Below the pieces are notes generated by a model. It saw nothing but the letters and a program-made list of their open reading frames with translations. It made no database searches and was not told the DNA's origin. A stretch of DNA of 58,842 bases from positions 1-58,842 of the forward strand of contig VGSF01000021.1 in NCBI GenBank assembly GCA_016875165.1, in the 5' to 3' direction. The position numbers and the translations under genes were made by a program. Within the stretch, counting starts at the first letter, position 1. Each line of letters starts with the position of its first letter. This stretch comes from Deltaproteobacteria bacterium (GTDB lineage: Bacteria > Desulfobacterota > SM23-61). This document shows positions 8,448 to 18,904 of the stretch, in pieces.

Positions 8448-9371
8448 TCAAAACAGGGCTTCAACGAAATCCCGGGCGCTAAACTCGCGCAGGTCGTCCA
8501 CTTTTTCCCCAATGCCGATGTAGCGCAGGGGTATTTTCAGCTCATTGGAGATGGCAATGATAATCCCTCCTTTGGCCGTGCCGTCCAGTTTCGTCAGAAC
8601 AATCCCTGTTACGCCCACGGCTTGATGAAACATCTTGGCCTGGCTAATGGAGTTTTGTCCGGTCGTTGCATCCAGAACTAAAAGAACCTCATGGGGAGCG
8701 CCGGGCATCTCCCGTTCCAAAATCCGCCTGACTTTCTTTAACTCTTCCATGAGGTTGACTTTGGTATGGAGCCGGCCGGCCGTATCTACGATGATCACAT
8801 CTATTCCCCTGGATTTAGCTGCATGCAGCCCATCGAAAACAACCGCTGAGGGGTCCGCGCCACTTTTCTGTTTAATCACATCACAACCCACCCGTTGCCC
8901 CCAGATTTCCAGCTGTTCGATGGCCGCTGCCCGGAAAGTATCAGCAGCCACCAGGAGTACGGACTTTCCCTGGGCTTTGAATATCTGGGCCATCTTCCCG
9001 ATGGTGGTCGTCTTACCGGTTCCGTTGACGCCGATGACCATGATGACGAAAGGGCGGGCGGCCGAGAGGCTAAAGGGCTTCTCCTGTTGGCTGAGGATGT
9101 GGTACATCTGCTCTTGAAGGTTTTTTTTCAACAGATCCGCATCCTCGAGTTCCTTTCGTTGAACTTTCAGCGAGACGTCCCGTAATAAGTCCTGGGTAGT
9201 TCTTACACCAATGTCGCTGGTAATCAATGCTTCCTCAAGTTCTGCCAGCAAATCAGCATCAATTTTTTTCCGGCCAGCGACGAGTTGATCTATCTTGTTG
9301 ACCAGGCCCTGGTGCGTCTTAAAAAGGCCCTGTTTTAGCCGTTGGAAAAACCCCTTCTTTTCTTCAGCCAT
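8448..9371 (-). CDS. ftsY: Signal recognition particle receptor FtsY
   Basis: SRP-receptor GTPase that docks ribosome-nascent chain complexes at the inner membrane. At 307 residues it is a short FtsY with only a brief basic N-terminus and no long acidic A domain. The helical N domain covers residues about 20-100. The G domain has G1 GVNGTGKT (114-121), DTAGR (196-200) and TKLDG (260-264), followed by FtsY-type GGIIIAISNELKIPLRYIGIGE. The SRP54 M domain is absent, which separates it from Ffh. smc lies upstream on the same strand, an order seen in many bacteria, but here the two are separated by 390 bp of repeats. Confidence 0.95.
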   Translation of the reverse strand: MAEEKKGFFQRLKQGLFKTHQGLVNKIDQLVAGRKKIDADLLAELEEALITSDIGVRTTQDLLRDVSLKVQRKELEDADLLKKNLQEQMYHILSQQEKPFSLSAARPFVIMVIGVNGTGKTTTIGKMAQIFKAQGKSVLLVAADTFRAAAIEQLEIWGQRVGCDVIKQKSGADPSAVVFDGLHAAKSRGIDVIIVDTAGRLHTKVNLMEELKKVRRILEREMPGAPHEVLLVLDATTGQNSISQAKMFHQAVGVTGIVLTKLDGTAKGGIIIAISNELKIPLRYIGIGEKVDDLREFSARDFVEALF

Positions 9372-9483
9372 CTTGACTCCGGGAGGCGCAAGGGGTAAGG
9401 CTTATTCCCTAAAGCTGACTCCTAACACCTTTGACCCCTTTCTTTTTTGTATGAATTTAGCTTTATGCAAACAATCATTTATT

Positions 9484-9634
9484 GATGATCTCGTAAAAAG
9501 TCCCGTTTTCGTCATTGCGAGAAGTTCCGCCAATGCGGGACGACGAAGCAATCCCCTATTTTCAAGGACTTATAAAAACGAGATTGCTTTGCTTCGCTCG
9601 CAATGACTCTTCTGCTGACTTTTTACGAATCCAC
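9484..9634 (+). repeat. Family B MITE-like repeat, copy B3 (different interior)
   Basis: Ends TCGTAAAAAGTC and GACTTTTTACGA as in the other copies. The interior belongs to a second type with gtcattgcgag and, inverted, ctcgcaatgac. The half copy at 220-320 is of the same type. It lies between ftsY and smc. Confidence 0.8.
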
Positions 9635-9654
9635 CATTATTACTTCTTTTTTTC

Positions 9655-9756
9655 CGGTCGACGGCCTCACGTAGGGCAACCCTTTATGGGTTGCCATTAT
9701 GAGGCAGGGGACAAGCCCCTGCCCTACGCCCATTTTTCAAAAAGCTAAAGTGTTAC
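9655..9756. repeat. Hairpin repeat plus solitary family A end
   Basis: cgtagggca (from 9671) pairs with tgccctacg (to 9729), enclosing smaller ggcaaccc/gggttgcc and aggggacaagcccct hairpins. It runs directly into tttttcaaaaagctaaagtgttac-type sequence (9733-9756), which is the right end of family A without the rest of the element. Confidence 0.6.
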
Positions 9757-9763
9757 TCTTTTT

Positions 9764-12700
9764 TTAATTCAGCTTCACCGATACGAGCTTGGAGGTGCCC
9801 GACTCTTCCATGGTGACGCCGTAAAGCGTGTCAGCCAGTTCCATGGTGCGTTTGTTGTGGGTAACGAGGACAACTTGATATTTTTGGGCCATATCCTTGA
9901 TCATCTTGTTGAACCGCCCGATGTTGGCGTCGTCCAGGGGAGCGTCAACTTCGTCCATAAGACAGAAGGGGCTGGGGTTGATCAAGAAAAGGGAGACGAT
10001 CAAGGCAACGGCCGTCAGGGCCTTCTCTCCTCCGGAAAGAAGGTTGATGTTCTGCAGCTTCTTCCCCTGAGGTTGAACAATGATATCCACGCCGGTTTCC
10101 AGAAGGTTGGAATCATCGGAAAGCACAAGCTCCGCCCGCCCGCCGTTGAAGAGAGCGGTGAAGATCTCCTGGAATTTCTGATTTACCGCTTCGAAGGTTT
10201 CGGCAAAGCGCTTGCGGGAGGTACGATTAATTTTCTTAATGGCCTGGTCCAGAGCATCCAGGGATTGCACCAGGTCAGCTTCCTGTTCGGTCAGGAACTC
10301 CAAACGGGTCTTGGCTTCCTCGTATTCTTGGATAGCCAGAAGGTTCACCTCACCCATGGATTCGATCATCCCTTTAAGTTCCCCGAGACGAGCCTCCACC
10401 TCCGGGGAAAAATAATCCGTTTCATCTGCGCGGGCCAGGAGGGCCTCGGGGGTCAGGCGGTGTTTGTCTTCAATGCCGGCCAGAATGTGTTTGAGGTTGA
10501 GGTCGATCTCCATGAGCTTAATAGAAAGGGTGTTTTTCTCCTCCCGCAGGGACTGGAAGGCATCCCGGCGTTCCTTCCAGCGCTCCTCTTCTTTACCAAG
10601 CTTCTCGCGCTCCAGGAGTAAGGCTTCTTTCTTACTTTCCAGGTGAGTCTGGAGTTCTTGATGCTGGCCAAGGAGGCGAAGGATCTCGGCCTCAGCCAGC
10701 CGCCGTTGTTCTTCGGCGGCGGCCATCAAACTGATGCTTTCCTCAACTTCCTCCCGGCGTTTGGCCAGAAGGGAACCCGTCTCCTGGAAAGTCCTTCGGG
10801 ACCTCTCCAGGTTTTGGTCAAGGCTCTGCTTCTTCTCTTGCAGAGCGACCAGGCTTACTTTGGCGTCAGTGACTTCGGCAAGAAGCCCCTCGATTTCAGC
10901 CTTAAGATCCTGCAAATCCAGTTCCTGGCTGCTGAGAATTGCTTCTTTTTCGTTTTTCTTAAGGGCCGCATCCTTAAGCGCCGCCTCGGTTGTCCGGGCC
11001 TGCCCCTGGAATTCGACTAACTCATCTGCCAGTTGATTTTCCTCGAGCAGCAGGGTCTCGATTTTTTGGCCAAAGCGCTTTCGCTCCACCTGGAACTGGT
11101 CCAGCTCTTTCGTTTCGCTGACGATCGTAAGTTCCTGGCCATGGAGAGCCTGGGTAAGCTCTTCGATGGCCGTTTCCAGTTCTTTGAGGCTCGAGAAGAT
11201 TTGCTCCTGGTTGCCTTCCTGTTCTTGCACCTGTTGTCTAAGCTTTTCCACGCTTTGAGTCAAGTCGCGGATTTCCCTTTTGCGCTGGAAGGTGCCCGAG
11301 CCAATTTGCTCCTTGCTCCCGCCGGTGACCACACCGGAGGGGTGCAGAACTTCGCCGTCGAGAGTAACCAGGGTTTTCCAGATGGAGTCGCGGTTCCAAA
11401 GGTCAATGGCCTGGCGCAGGTCGGAGACAATCCACACGTCTCCGAAAAGGTAAGAAGCCAGATGAACAAATTCTTCCTTTACTTTAACCAGGTCCAGGAG
11501 CGGAACCACCCCTTCACTTAAGGAAGCCGGCAAAGAAGAAAGGGGGTTCTGTTTCACCTGCATGGGGATGAAGCTGGAACGGCCTGACCCCTGGGCCTTC
11601 AGGTATTCGATGGCCTTAAGAGTTTCTTGGTGATCCTGGACGATGAAGTGCTGTAACCGTTCGCCCAGGATAGACTCAACCACGCATTCGTATTTAGGCT
11701 CAGTTTCGACGATATCTTCGACCAGGCCATAGATGCCGTTCTGGACTGTTCCCTGCGCCTGCCGCTTGCGCAGGATAGCTCGCACTCCTTCCTGGTAGCC
11801 TTCGAAATTTCTCTTCAGCTCCAGGAGAGAGTTGAGGCGAGAACTCTCCCGGTTCAGGCGTTCCCGGCTCCTGGCCAAAGATTCTTGCAGGTCGGCAAGA
11901 ACGGAGTGGAGCTCTTTGTTATAGGAGATTTTCCGGTTCCGTTCCTCTTCGGTCTGGCTGCGGGCATTCCGGTTGCCGTCCAATTGCTGGGATTGGCGGG
12001 CGATAAAGGCGCGGATCTCTTCGACCTTAATTTCCGCTTCTTTTCTCTCCCGGACGATTTTGCCTTGCCGGTAGGAAATTTCTTCAGAGCGGCGGGCCAG
12101 GTCGTTTAGCAGATTCTTCAGATGGGCCTGGTGGGTGAGGAGGTCCACCAGACTGTTTTTTTCACGTGAAAGGACCTGTTCAGCTTCGGTATGCCGGTTT
12201 TTTTTCGCAAAGAGAATTTTTTCCTTTCCGGACAGAAAACCAGCGTAATGAGCAATCTTTTCTTCGTAGCCCCTTAAAATTTCTTCGTAGCCCAGAGTCT
12301 CTTTCTCTGCTGCTTCCTGCTGCTCGCAAAGTTTCTTGATTTCTTCTTCGGCCCGGGAGGCCTGCTTTTGCAGGTTTTCCCTCTCCCGGCTGGAAAGCTC
12401 GATTTGCCTTTCCCGGTCTTTAATCGCCCCTTCGTTTTCGGATAACCGTTCCTGGTGGATAGACAGGTCTCTTTCCATGTCCAGCAAATTCACCTTGATT
12501 CGTTCAAGAGAAGCTTCCACCTCTTTTATTTCGGCGGTGGCCTTTACCTCTAAATCCTGGGTCTGCTGCAGCCCTGATTGTATCTCCTGGCGCTGAGACT
12601 GCAAGTTACGGCAGTTCTGGGCAGCCTGACCCAGTTCCAGAGCGCGCATTTCCTCGCGGTATCCCTTATAACGTTCAGCTTTCTTAGCCTGGCGGTTCAA

Positions 12701-13327
12701 AGAGTTGATCTGGCGCTTGATCTCTCCGATTACGTCGGTAAGTCGCAAGAGGTTTTGCTGGGTAGCCTCCATTTTGCGCAGGGCAGCGGCTTTGCGATCC
12801 TTGTATTTGGTGACACCGGCAGCTTCCTCGATGAGGATACGCCGTTCTTCGGGCTTGGCGTTTAGGACAAAATCCATCTTTCCTTGTTCGACGATGGAGT
12901 AAGCCCTGTGCCCGACGCCCGTGCCCAGGAAAAGATCGGTAATGTCTTTGAGGCGGCAGGGGACTTTATTGATATAATATTCGCTCTCCCCGGAGCGGAA
13001 AAGCCGGCGGCTGACTGATATTTCAGTGAAATCCAAATAATCTGCAATAGGATGGCCGTTCTCGTTGGAGAAGGTGAGGATTACTTCGGCCATGCCCAGC
13101 GGTTTTTTGCTTTCGCTTCCGTTGAAGATAACATCTTCCATGGCTTTACCACGGAGTTGTTTGGGGCTCTGTTCGCCTAAGGCCCAGCGGATGGCGTCCA
13201 CCACGTTAGATTTGCCGCACCCGTTCGGGCCAACGATGGCAGTTACCCCCGGCGGAAAGCCAATTTCCAGCTTTTCCGAAAAGGACTTAAATCCGCAAAC
13301 CTCAATTTTCTTAATTTTCATGGCCAT
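9764..13327 (-). CDS. smc: Chromosome partition protein Smc
   Basis: 1187-residue SMC ATPase that dimerises and, with ScpA and ScpB, extrudes DNA loops for chromosome segregation. The N-terminal ATPase half has Walker A GPNGCGKSN at about residues 32-40. Two long coiled coils flank the hinge (residues about 510-670, including YECVVESILGERLQHFIV). The C-terminal half has the signature LLSGGEKALTAVAL and Walker B FCLMDEVDAPLDDANIG. All ATPase motifs are intact and the length is typical. scpA and scpB are not in this window. A parS-like sequence lies inside the coding region at 12158-12173. Transcription could continue to ftsY, but repeats fill the gap. Confidence 0.97.
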   Translation of the reverse strand: MAMKIKKIEVCGFKSFSEKLEIGFPPGVTAIVGPNGCGKSNVVDAIRWALGEQSPKQLRGKAMEDVIFNGSESKKPLGMAEVILTFSNENGHPIADYLDFTEISVSRRLFRSGESEYYINKVPCRLKDITDLFLGTGVGHRAYSIVEQGKMDFVLNAKPEERRILIEEAAGVTKYKDRKAAALRKMEATQQNLLRLTDVIGEIKRQINSLNRQAKKAERYKGYREEMRALELGQAAQNCRNLQSQRQEIQSGLQQTQDLEVKATAEIKEVEASLERIKVNLLDMERDLSIHQERLSENEGAIKDRERQIELSSRERENLQKQASRAEEEIKKLCEQQEAAEKETLGYEEILRGYEEKIAHYAGFLSGKEKILFAKKNRHTEAEQVLSREKNSLVDLLTHQAHLKNLLNDLARRSEEISYRQGKIVRERKEAEIKVEEIRAFIARQSQQLDGNRNARSQTEEERNRKISYNKELHSVLADLQESLARSRERLNRESSRLNSLLELKRNFEGYQEGVRAILRKRQAQGTVQNGIYGLVEDIVETEPKYECVVESILGERLQHFIVQDHQETLKAIEYLKAQGSGRSSFIPMQVKQNPLSSLPASLSEGVVPLLDLVKVKEEFVHLASYLFGDVWIVSDLRQAIDLWNRDSIWKTLVTLDGEVLHPSGVVTGGSKEQIGSGTFQRKREIRDLTQSVEKLRQQVQEQEGNQEQIFSSLKELETAIEELTQALHGQELTIVSETKELDQFQVERKRFGQKIETLLLEENQLADELVEFQGQARTTEAALKDAALKKNEKEAILSSQELDLQDLKAEIEGLLAEVTDAKVSLVALQEKKQSLDQNLERSRRTFQETGSLLAKRREEVEESISLMAAAEEQRRLAEAEILRLLGQHQELQTHLESKKEALLLEREKLGKEEERWKERRDAFQSLREEKNTLSIKLMEIDLNLKHILAGIEDKHRLTPEALLARADETDYFSPEVEARLGELKGMIESMGEVNLLAIQEYEEAKTRLEFLTEQEADLVQSLDALDQAIKKINRTSRKRFAETFEAVNQKFQEIFTALFNGGRAELVLSDDSNLLETGVDIIVQPQGKKLQNINLLSGGEKALTAVALIVSLFLINPSPFCLMDEVDAPLDDANIGRFNKMIKDMAQKYQVVLVTHNKRTMELADTLYGVTMEESGTSKLVSVKLN
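12158..12173. promoter_or_regulatory. parS-like sequence inside smc
   Basis: TTTTTCACGTGAAAGG matches the parS consensus at 13 of 16 positions, with the central TTTCACGTGAAA intact. It lies within the region encoding the first coiled coil. It could be a weak ParB site or chance. Confidence 0.4.
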
Positions 13328-13385
13328 CCCTCAATTTAAATTCCAGCCCTCATCGGTTAAGAAAATTTGTTTTTAAATCAAAAGA

Positions 13386-13671
13386 GATGATCTCGTAAAA
13401 AGTCCTTTTTGCACCATTTTCGTCATTCCCGCGAAAGCGGAAATCCAGTTATTTCAAGCAGTTCTGTCCGCCTGAGGCGGACAGCTTTCGCAGGAGTGAC
13501 GACTTTTCTGACTTTTTGGTCCTTTTTTCGTCATTCCGGCCCCGATTTTCATCGGGATAAACTCCAGCCGGAATCCAGTCTTTTCAAAGGCTTAAAAATA
13601 CTCTGGACTCCGGTTTTCACCTGTCTGCCAGGCACAGGCAGGCTGGAGTGCCGACTTTTTACGAGATCATC
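13386..13671 (-). repeat. Family B repeat, compound copy B4
   Basis: Two family B bodies in tandem. The outer ends are GATGATCTCGTAAAAAGTC and GACTTTTTACGAGATCATC, and between them an internal end (gacttttctgactttttgg) separates a type with cattcccgcgaaagcggaaa from the common ccccgattttcatcgggat type. It looks like one element inserted next to or into another. Confidence 0.75.
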
Positions 13672-13699
13672 AAAAAAGTCTAATAAAAACAATAAATTT

Positions 13700-13831
13700 G
13701 AGCCTCTTGCAAAAGTATTTTTTTGTGTTTCGACAAGCTCACCACGAACGGAAAAACTAAATAATTTCAACTTAAGCCCGTTCACCCTGAGCCTGTCGAA
13801 GGGTAAATTACGGACTTTTGCAAGAAGCTCA
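13700..13831 (+). repeat. Family D MITE-like repeat, copy D2
   Basis: Ends GAGCCTCTTGCAAAAGT and ACTTTTGCAAGAAGCTC are a good terminal inverted repeat with one unpaired base. The interior is nearly identical to D1 at 6647-6779. It lies 28 bp from the compound family B element. Confidence 0.85.
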
Positions 13832-14056
13832 ATTTATCATTATAAAAAATCCCCTTTTTTGCCAAAGTTTCTGCCTATATCGTAGGAAATCCACCCTGTT
13901 AATAAAATTTTCGCCATTGTAGCAGGATGGGTATTTTTTGTAAAGGCAAAAAAACAACTAAATGTATTATTGTTTTTTGGGGCCACAATAGGTTGTGGCC
14001 CACCGCGGGAAAGGATGGGTTAAAAGGCAAAACAGCAGGAAGGAATGGTTATATTT
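13832..14056. other. Non-coding stretch with one hairpin downstream of glyS
   Basis: Contains ggggccacaa-tagg-ttgtggccc at about 13979-14001, a strong stem. On neither strand is it followed by a T-run in the direction of a flanking gene, so I do not call it a terminator. Nothing else is recognised. Confidence 0.4.
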
Positions 14057-16123
14057 TCAAACTGTGGTGATTTTTGAAAAGTCCCCCACTTTGAAAAAAA
14101 GTTTAGCGATTTTACAAAGTAAAGATAACCGGTTGTTTTTAACCTTTTCGTCCTCGGCCATGACCAGAACCCCATTAAAAAATTCATCCACAGGCGTCCG
14201 TAGTAAGGAAAGTTCTTTTAAAGCCGATGGATAATCTTTCTGAATGATCTTTTCTTCGGCTTTTTTCCCAAATTTTTCGTATGCTTCCAGGAGACCAGAT
14301 TCGCAGGCGCTTTCGAATAGCCGGATATCCACTTCACCGGGAATATGTGTCTTGGAAATATTGACCACTCTTTTGAAAGCAATGGCCAGGGGCTCAAAGT
14401 CCGGCGCCTTCTTCAGGTCATGGAGAGCCTTGGCCCTTTCCTGCAAATCAACGAGGTCATCGAAGCCCACGGCCAGGGCTGCCTCCACCACATCAGCAGA
14501 AAGGCCCTGAGAATTGAGCAGGTTCTGCAGCCGGCCCCGGAAAAATTCAAGGACATCTGCCTTGATTTCCTGAGGAGGGCGTTCAATCTTTTCGGAGAGG
14601 AGTTCCATGCTTCGTTCAAGGAGGCTGGATAGAGACAGAAAGTACCGTCTCTCCAGGATGAGGTGAATGATCCCGAGAGTCTGGCGGCGCAGGGCGTAGG
14701 GATCGGCTGTCCCGGTGGGAATCAGGTTGATGCCGAAACAACCGACAATGGTATCCAATTTATCGGCAAGGCTGAGAATGGCTCCCGGGTGGGAAGAAGG
14801 AAGCTCTCCCCCCGCAGTTACCGGCAGGTAATGTTCATAGATGGCCTGAGCAACATCTTCCTTTTCGCCGGATAACCTGGCATAGACCCGTCCCATAATT
14901 CCTTGAAGACTGGGAAACTCGCCCACCATGCCCGTGATTAAATCCCCCTTGCAAAGAAGGGAGGCCCGTTTGACGATCTCGCTAAGGTCAGGGGAAATGT
15001 TTGCGCAAAGAAAGTCAGCAAGTTGAGATAGGCGCATGACCTTCTCGTAAGAAGTCCCCAGCTTGGAGTGATAAACGACCTTCTTCAGGCCTTGCAAACG
15101 CTGAATTAAAGGGACCTTCTGGTCCTCCAGGAAGAAAAATTTAGCGTCGGAGAGGCGAGCCTGAAGCACGCGTTCATTGCCCCGGGCGACCACGTTGGGA
15201 TTTTTGGGTTTGGTGTTCGAAATTGTCACAAAGAAAGGCAGGAGGTTACCCTCGGCGTCGACGATGGAGAAATATCGCTGGTGTTCCCGCATGGCGCTGA
15301 TGAGCACTTCCCGGGGCAGAGACAGGAATTCTTTGGAGAAGCTGCCCCTAATGGGCACAGGATACTCCACGAGGTGGGTAACAATCTCCAATAAATCATT
15401 ATCGATGAGAAGCTGGCCGGAGACCTCGCTGGCGGCTTTGTTTGCTTCGGCAAGGATGTATTCTTTTCGTTCCTCCGGGTTGATGATTACGAAGGAGTTT
15501 TTCAGTTTGCGGATATAGTCGCCAAGGTTTTTGACCTGAAAAGATCCCCGGGCCATGAAACGATGGCCCCGGGAAAGGTTTCCCGAAGAAATATTCCCTA
15601 TTTGAAAAGGAACGATCTTGCCATCGAATAGGGCCATGATCCAGTGAATGGGACGGGCGAAGGTATTTTCCAAATCCATCCAGCGCATGGATTTGGGAAA
15701 TGATATAGAAGATATCAGCCGGGGAAGAATAAGGGGGAGAAGATTAAATGTCTCCTCACCATGTTCTTCCTTGCGGGCGCAGACATATTCTCCCCTCTCC
15801 GTCTTGACAATATGCAATTCTTCAACCGCTATGCCCTGGCCCCTGGCAAAACCCTGAGCAGCCTTGGTTGGCTGACCATTTCCGTCAAAGGCGATGTGCT
15901 TAGCCGGCCCAATGACTTCCAGGAGCCTTCTTTCTTGAGAAGGCGCCACACCAGTGGCCGTTAGGACCAACCGCCTGGGCGTTCCCAGGGCCTTGACTTC
16001 ATTAAAAGAGAGGCGGTTACTCTGGAATTCTCTTTCCAGGAGGGCCTTCATATCTTCCAAAGCTCTGGGGATAAACCCCGAGGGAATTTCTTCCGTTCCG
16101 ATTTCTAACAATAATTCAGGCAT
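14057..16123 (-). CDS. glyS: Glycine--tRNA ligase beta subunit GlyS
   Basis: 688-residue beta chain of the bacterial alpha2beta2 glycyl-tRNA synthetase. It binds tRNA-Gly and works with GlyQ to attach glycine. The family start LLLEIGTEEIPSGFIPRA and the conserved ATPFARPIHW-like block (ENTFARPIHWIMALFDG) are present. The HD-like central region carries LADKLDTIVGCFGINLIPTG and DPYALRRQTLGI. The C-terminal anticodon-binding-like domain ends near VMAEDEKVKNNRLSLL. The length is normal. The alpha gene lies upstream on the same strand, but 427 bp containing a complete family A repeat separate the two, whereas they usually touch. Confidence 0.96.
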   Translation of the reverse strand: MPELLLEIGTEEIPSGFIPRALEDMKALLEREFQSNRLSFNEVKALGTPRRLVLTATGVAPSQERRLLEVIGPAKHIAFDGNGQPTKAAQGFARGQGIAVEELHIVKTERGEYVCARKEEHGEETFNLLPLILPRLISSISFPKSMRWMDLENTFARPIHWIMALFDGKIVPFQIGNISSGNLSRGHRFMARGSFQVKNLGDYIRKLKNSFVIINPEERKEYILAEANKAASEVSGQLLIDNDLLEIVTHLVEYPVPIRGSFSKEFLSLPREVLISAMREHQRYFSIVDAEGNLLPFFVTISNTKPKNPNVVARGNERVLQARLSDAKFFFLEDQKVPLIQRLQGLKKVVYHSKLGTSYEKVMRLSQLADFLCANISPDLSEIVKRASLLCKGDLITGMVGEFPSLQGIMGRVYARLSGEKEDVAQAIYEHYLPVTAGGELPSSHPGAILSLADKLDTIVGCFGINLIPTGTADPYALRRQTLGIIHLILERRYFLSLSSLLERSMELLSEKIERPPQEIKADVLEFFRGRLQNLLNSQGLSADVVEAALAVGFDDLVDLQERAKALHDLKKAPDFEPLAIAFKRVVNISKTHIPGEVDIRLFESACESGLLEAYEKFGKKAEEKIIQKDYPSALKELSLLRTPVDEFFNGVLVMAEDEKVKNNRLSLLCKIAKLFFKVGDFSKITTV

Positions 16124-16248
16124 GAAATACCTTTTTAAATGGGACGCATATAAATAAAGAATACAGAAGCCAGGAGCCAGAATCCAGAATAAATCTTAGA
16201 TCAAAATCATTCTGACTCCTGAATTCCGTATTCTGAATTCCGTTTTTC

Positions 16249-16512
16249 GTAACAGTTTAGCGATTTGAAAAAATGGTATTAAAGCCTTTGTTGAGGGCCG
16301 GGGGTTAGAGCGGAACGCGCCGGAAGCATCGGTTGGGGTTCCGCTTGGCCACGAAGACAGAAGATTTTCCTCCGGAGGAGGCCGGGGTTCTTGCCCGCCC
16401 CATATGCGGAGAAATAAGCGCCTTATGATTCCAAGCGTTCCGCCCTGGCCCCCGGCCCCTGGAATCCCTTGGCCTTTACAACACACCTTTTTTCAAAGAG
16501 CTAAAGTGTTAC
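16249..16512 (+). repeat. Family A MITE-like repeat, copy A4 (complete) between glyQ and glyS
   Basis: Begins GTAACAGTTTAGCGATTTG and ends CAAAGAGCTAAAGTGTTAC. These ends pair over about 25 bp with a few mismatches, the best-preserved terminal inverted repeat in the window. The interior is close to A2 and A5. Confidence 0.88.
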
Positions 16513-16550
16513 AGTTTTTCAAACCAGCGTCCAAATTATTCTTTATAAAA

Positions 16551-17429
<879 letters not shown>

Positions 17430-17469
17430 AACAGAAATACCTTTTTAAAAAAATTTGCCTATCAATATC

Positions 17470-17624
17470 GATGATCTCGTAAAAAGCCTGAAAACGCCCT
17501 TTCCCGTCATTCCGGCCCGGATTTTCATCGGATTAAACTCCAGCCGGAATCGAGTATTTTCAAATGCTTACAAATACCCTGGACTCCGGTTTTCACCGGA
17601 GTGACGACTTTTTACGACTCCATC
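17470..17624 (-). repeat. Family B MITE-like repeat, copy B5
   Basis: Ends GATGATCTCGTAAAAAGC and GACTTTTTACGACTCCATC. The interior has ccggaat, gattttcatcgga and ccggttttcaccggagt as in B1. It lies just upstream of glyQ. Confidence 0.8.
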
Positions 17625-17680
17625 AATATCGAAAGGAGAATCTTTTAACATTTTCAGAGGGAGAAAGTCAAGGTTAAAAA

Positions 17681-17932
17681 AGATTTGAAAAAATGGTATT
17701 AAAGCCTTTGTTGAGGGCCGGGGGTTAGAGCGGAAGGGGCCGGAAGCATCGGTTGGGGTTCCGCTTGGCCACGAAGACAGAAGATTTTCCTCCGGAGGAG
17801 GCGGGGGTTCTTGCCCGCCCCATATGCGGAGAAATAAGCGCCTTATGATTCCAAGCGTTCCGCTCTGGCCCCCGGCCCCTGGAATCCCTTGGCCTTTACA
17901 ACACACCTTTTCTCAAAGAGCTAAAGTGTTAC
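17681..17932 (+). repeat. Family A MITE-like repeat, copy A5
   Basis: The right end ctcaaagagctaaagtgttac is intact. The left end retains only gatttgaaaaaatggtatt, having lost the outer GTAACAGTTTAGC. The interior is nearly identical to A4. Confidence 0.83.
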
Positions 17933-18006
17933 GAAAAAGTGATATGTCTCTGTTGAGAAGGTTTGATAAAAAAATGATCATCTGGCAATCGCGGAAGAAG
18001 AAATTT

Positions 18007-18156
18007 GATGGCTTCGTAAAAAGTCCATCTGCGGCGTTGCGCTTCACCTGCGTCGTTGCCGCGTACCTTGTAAGTACGCCTCACTCCTCAGGTTTTGCGC
18101 GCCTTGCATATGGAGCTTTTTACTTTGCCATCCCAATTTTGACTTTTTACGAGATC
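18007..18156 (+). repeat. Family B-type repeat, copy B6 (third interior type), adjoining recO
   Basis: Ends GATGGCTTCGTAAAAAGTC and GACTTTTTACGAGATC. The interior (tgcggcgttgcgcttcacctg; gtacc...gtaagtac) differs from the other copies. Its last bases form part of the recO stop codon. Confidence 0.7.
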
Positions 18157-18904
18157 AAGAAAATTGTTCGATAAATTTCTTTGTTTTGAGCTCTTTCTTC
18201 AAGTATTGCTCGATAAAAAGGGAGAGGATGGCCTTGCTTTCTTTTAAAGATTGGGCTGAAAAAGAAATCCGTCCCACCTTTTCCAGAAGAATCGTCTGGG
18301 CCAGCAGAAGAGTCTTGATCGTTCCCACGGATACGGGAATCAACCGGGGAAGGTTGGCGGCGCAGACCGGACAGAGAACCCCCCCTTCCCTGGCGCTGAA
18401 AAAAACTTTTTCTCCGGAGAGGCTTTTTTTACACCGGAGGCAATGATCGAACAGCGGCTGGTAGCCCAGATGGGCAAGGAGCCGTATTTCAAAAACCCGC
18501 TGGATTTCTTCCTTGAGAATGCCTTTTTCTGCGAGGTCGAGAAAAATAAGCAGAAGTTTAAAGAGCCCTTTGTTTTTAATTTTCTCGGCCGTCATCGCAT
18601 CCACCAATTCGATAAAATAACTGGCCCAGGCCAGTTTATGGATGTCTTCCCGCAAACCCGTAAAAGAGCGGATCAGGTCGCAGTGGTTTAAGCGGACCAG
18701 CTCCGAGGTCTCTTTCTCGAAGAAAGAAAGGGTTATGTAAGAGCAGACCTCCAGCGTGTTGCCGAAGCGTTTGCGCGATCGTTTGGCTCCTTTAGCAATT
18801 CCTTTGATCTTACCGAAGTCAAGAGTGTAAAGAGTGACAATTCTATCCGCCTCACTGTAAGGTATCGAGCGGAGGATGATGGCTGGTGTTTTATAAAGGG
18901 GCAT
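18155..18904 (-). CDS. recO: DNA repair protein RecO
   Basis: RecO anneals single-stranded DNA and, with RecR, loads RecA onto SSB-coated gaps in the RecFOR pathway. At 249 residues it has family length. The N-terminal OB fold begins PLYKTPAIILRSIPYSEADRIV-like, with the conserved GKIKGIAKGAKRSRKRFG. The C-terminal helical domain carries a four-Cys zinc site (CLRCKKS near residue 150 and CPVCAA near 176). The gene is monocistronic between repeats. Its TGA lies at the very edge of repeat B6, so the last residues may have been set by the insertion. Confidence 0.93.
   Translation of the reverse strand: MPLYKTPAIILRSIPYSEADRIVTLYTLDFGKIKGIAKGAKRSRKRFGNTLEVCSYITLSFFEKETSELVRLNHCDLIRSFTGLREDIHKLAWASYFIELVDAMTAEKIKNKGLFKLLLIFLDLAEKGILKEEIQRVFEIRLLAHLGYQPLFDHCLRCKKSLSGEKVFFSAREGGVLCPVCAANLPRLIPVSVGTIKTLLLAQTILLEKVGRISFSAQSLKESKAILSLFIEQYLKKELKTKKFIEQFS

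Noticed and set aside
9857..10621. Long plus-strand frames opposite smc
   Set aside because: They are antisense shadows of a strongly conserved gene on the other strand.
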